A stretch of 25,564 bases of DNA from Thermohalobaculum sp039817245 (GTDB lineage Bacteria > Pseudomonadota > Alphaproteobacteria > Rhodobacterales > Rhodobacteraceae). Numbering within the stretch: position 1 is the stretch's first letter; the number at the start of each line of letters is the position of its first letter. Shown piece by piece: positions 23,314 through 25,564 of this stretch. Under the pieces are notes generated by a model, which made no database searches, was not told the DNA's origin, and worked only from the letters and a program-made list of their open reading frames with translations. The stretch lies in NCBI GenBank assembly GCA_039817245.1, contig JBCBWF010000027.1:1-25564 (forward strand), written 5' to 3'. Position numbers and translations under genes: made by a program.

Positions 23314-24081
23314 ATGCTGAGGCAGATCTGGAAGACCGCGGGGCTTCTGGCCTTCGCAACGCTGCTCGGCGGGCTCGGCAATGCCCTCACCGGCGGCGCC
23401 GCGCAAGCCGAGAAGGACACCTCGCCGGCGGAGGAGTATCAGGAGTTCCTGGAGCTCCAGCGCTTCCTGGACCGCGAGAACGCCCAGCGGCGGCGCGACG
23501 AGGCGCGCGATCGCAGCCGCGAGCGGCGCGAGGGCCGGCCTGACGCTCGCGACGATCGTCGCGACAACCGCCGTGACGCCCGCGAGAACCGCCGCGACAA
23601 CCGCCGCGATGCGCGTGAGGACCGCGGCGAGCGCCGCGAAGACCGGCGTGCCAATCGCCGCGAAGGGCGTGAGACCCGCCGCGAAGGGCGCGAGGATCGC
23701 CGCGGCTTCCGCGAGGATCGCCGGGAGAACCGCCGCGAGTACCGGGGCGAGCGCCGCGAGAACCGCCGCGATGCGCGCGAGGGGCGCCGCGAATTCCGCG
23801 CGGACCGGCGTGATGACCGCCGCGACCTGCGCCAGGACCGGCGCGATCGGCGCACGGGCCGGACGGATTGGTATGGCTGGCAGGGTGACCGGCGCGATTA
23901 TCGCCGCAACCGGCGCGATGCGCGGCGTGACTGGCGCGACGACCGCCGCGATCTGCGCCGCGACCGCCGCTCCGACCGGCGGGAGTACTACCGGGATCAG
24001 CGCCGCCTCTGGTCTGAGAACCACCGCCGCTGGCACAGCCCCGATGCCTGGCACTATCGCCGGATCTACGGCCCCTGGTGA
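23314..24081 (+). CDS. Secreted arginine-rich charged-repeat protein, function unknown
   Basis: A 255-residue precursor. The ATG at 23314 is chosen because GGAGG lies 8 nt upstream; an ATG at 23299 would add five residues. Residues 1-25 form a signal peptide (hydrophobic core GLLAFATLLGGLGNAL, cleavage near AQA), so the product should reach the periplasm or beyond. After an acidic helix (EEYQEFLELQRFLD), nearly everything to about residue 230 is Arg alternating with Asp, Glu and Asn. From 23563 to 23859 the pattern follows an 11-residue unit with Arg near positions 2, 3, 6, 9 and 10, clearest in DRRGFREDRRE, NRREYRGERRE and NRRDAREGRRE. The end is Trp/Tyr/His-rich (RRWHSPDAWHYRRIYGPW). It probably forms a long charged helix. 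No named family recognised. Confidence 0.75.
   Translation: MLRQIWKTAGLLAFATLLGGLGNALTGGAAQAEKDTSPAEEYQEFLELQRFLDRENAQRRRDEARDRSRERREGRPDARDDRRDNRRDARENRRDNRRDAREDRGERREDRRANRREGRETRREGREDRRGFREDRRENRREYRGERRENRRDAREGRREFRADRRDDRRDLRQDRRDRRTGRTDWYGWQGDRRDYRRNRRDARRDWRDDRRDLRRDRRSDRREYYRDQRRLWSENHRRWHSPDAWHYRRIYGPW
23563..23859 (+). repeat. Degenerate 33-bp tandem repeat inside the Arg-rich gene
   Basis: Nine consecutive 33-nt units encode 11-residue Arg-rich repeats; the units from 23695 to 23793 are the most alike. The units have diverged at synonymous and acidic/neutral positions, and are dominated by CGC-type arginine codons. Confidence 0.6.
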
Positions 24082-24102
24082 GCCGGAGGCCGGATCCGGC
24101 GC

Positions 24103-25564
<1,462 letters not shown>

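Noticed and set aside
23563..23859. 33-bp periodic repeat considered as a CRISPR array
   Set aside because: The units are contiguous with no spacers, vary at many positions, and keep a protein reading frame. No cas gene is present.
23230..24054. Long minus-strand frame of hydrophobic Ala/Val/Ile/Pro residues opposite the Arg-rich gene (274 codons)
   Set aside because: It is the exact complement of the Arg/Asp repeat codons on the plus strand, which read as Ala, Val and Ile in antisense. It has no ribosome site and no membrane-protein pattern beyond the repeat, and the plus-strand frame has a signal peptide and Shine-Dalgarno site.

Overview
The window is a dense, very GC-rich piece of chromosome carrying mostly housekeeping genes. 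Gene content and order fit an alphaproteobacterium of the Rhodobacterales type: ruvCAB, an unknown ORF, ybgC, tolQRAB, pal, cpoB, tilS and ftsH on the plus strand, followed by a minus-strand block. I inferred this from gene order and protein flavour as I remember them, not from a search, and I cannot name the genus. No rRNA, tRNA, CRISPR array, transposase, phage gene or restriction system is visible.

Layout. (1) 1-556: the end of prmA (ribosomal protein L11 methyltransferase), convergent with a small DUF1127 gene. (2) 1117-3354: ruvC, ruvA and ruvB, the Holliday-junction processing set, with a 4-nt ruvC/ruvA overlap and a 7-nt ruvA/ruvB gap. (3) 3453-10234: an unknown ORF, then the whole Tol-Pal envelope machine: ybgC, tolQ, tolR, tolA, tolB, pal and cpoB. 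TolQ/R use the proton gradient, TolA spans the periplasm, and TolB and Pal act at the outer membrane and peptidoglycan. (4) 10203-13630: tilS (tRNA-Ile lysidine synthetase) and ftsH (membrane protease), closed by a clear hairpin terminator. (5) 13706-18846, minus strand, in transcription order: queA (queuosine), an MFS transporter, lpdA (dihydrolipoyl dehydrogenase), a TauE/SafE-type permease two bases after lpdA, and a small lipoprotein. (6) 19014-19937, minus: a periplasmic cyclophilin with a good intrinsic terminator, then a 53-aa acidic unknown protein. (7) 20118-21194, plus: a PLP enzyme of the D-cysteine desulfhydrase / ACC deaminase family. (8) 21398-22508, minus: coaD and a two-CBS-domain protein. 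(9) 22655-24081, plus: a glycine-zipper lipoprotein and a striking arginine-rich secreted protein. (10) 24103 to the right edge, minus: the C-terminal part of uvrA.

I see no obvious new defence or mobile system. The observations most worth a second look are: a 129-bp AT-richer element at 21222-21350, bounded by a perfect 11-bp inverted repeat with nested hairpins (structured RNA or small mobile repeat); the secreted Arg-rich protein at 23314-24081, built largely on an 11-residue (33-nt) charged repeat; the adjacent lipoprotein with a His/Cys cluster between glycine zippers; a perfect 18-bp inverted repeat at 16237-16296; and a TolA C-terminal domain that appears to lack both cysteines I associate with alphaproteobacterial TolA.

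Intergenic stretches are all below 300 bases. Those with no supported structure (for example 4639-4759 before tolQ and 8665-8819 before pal) show no promoter I would call with confidence.
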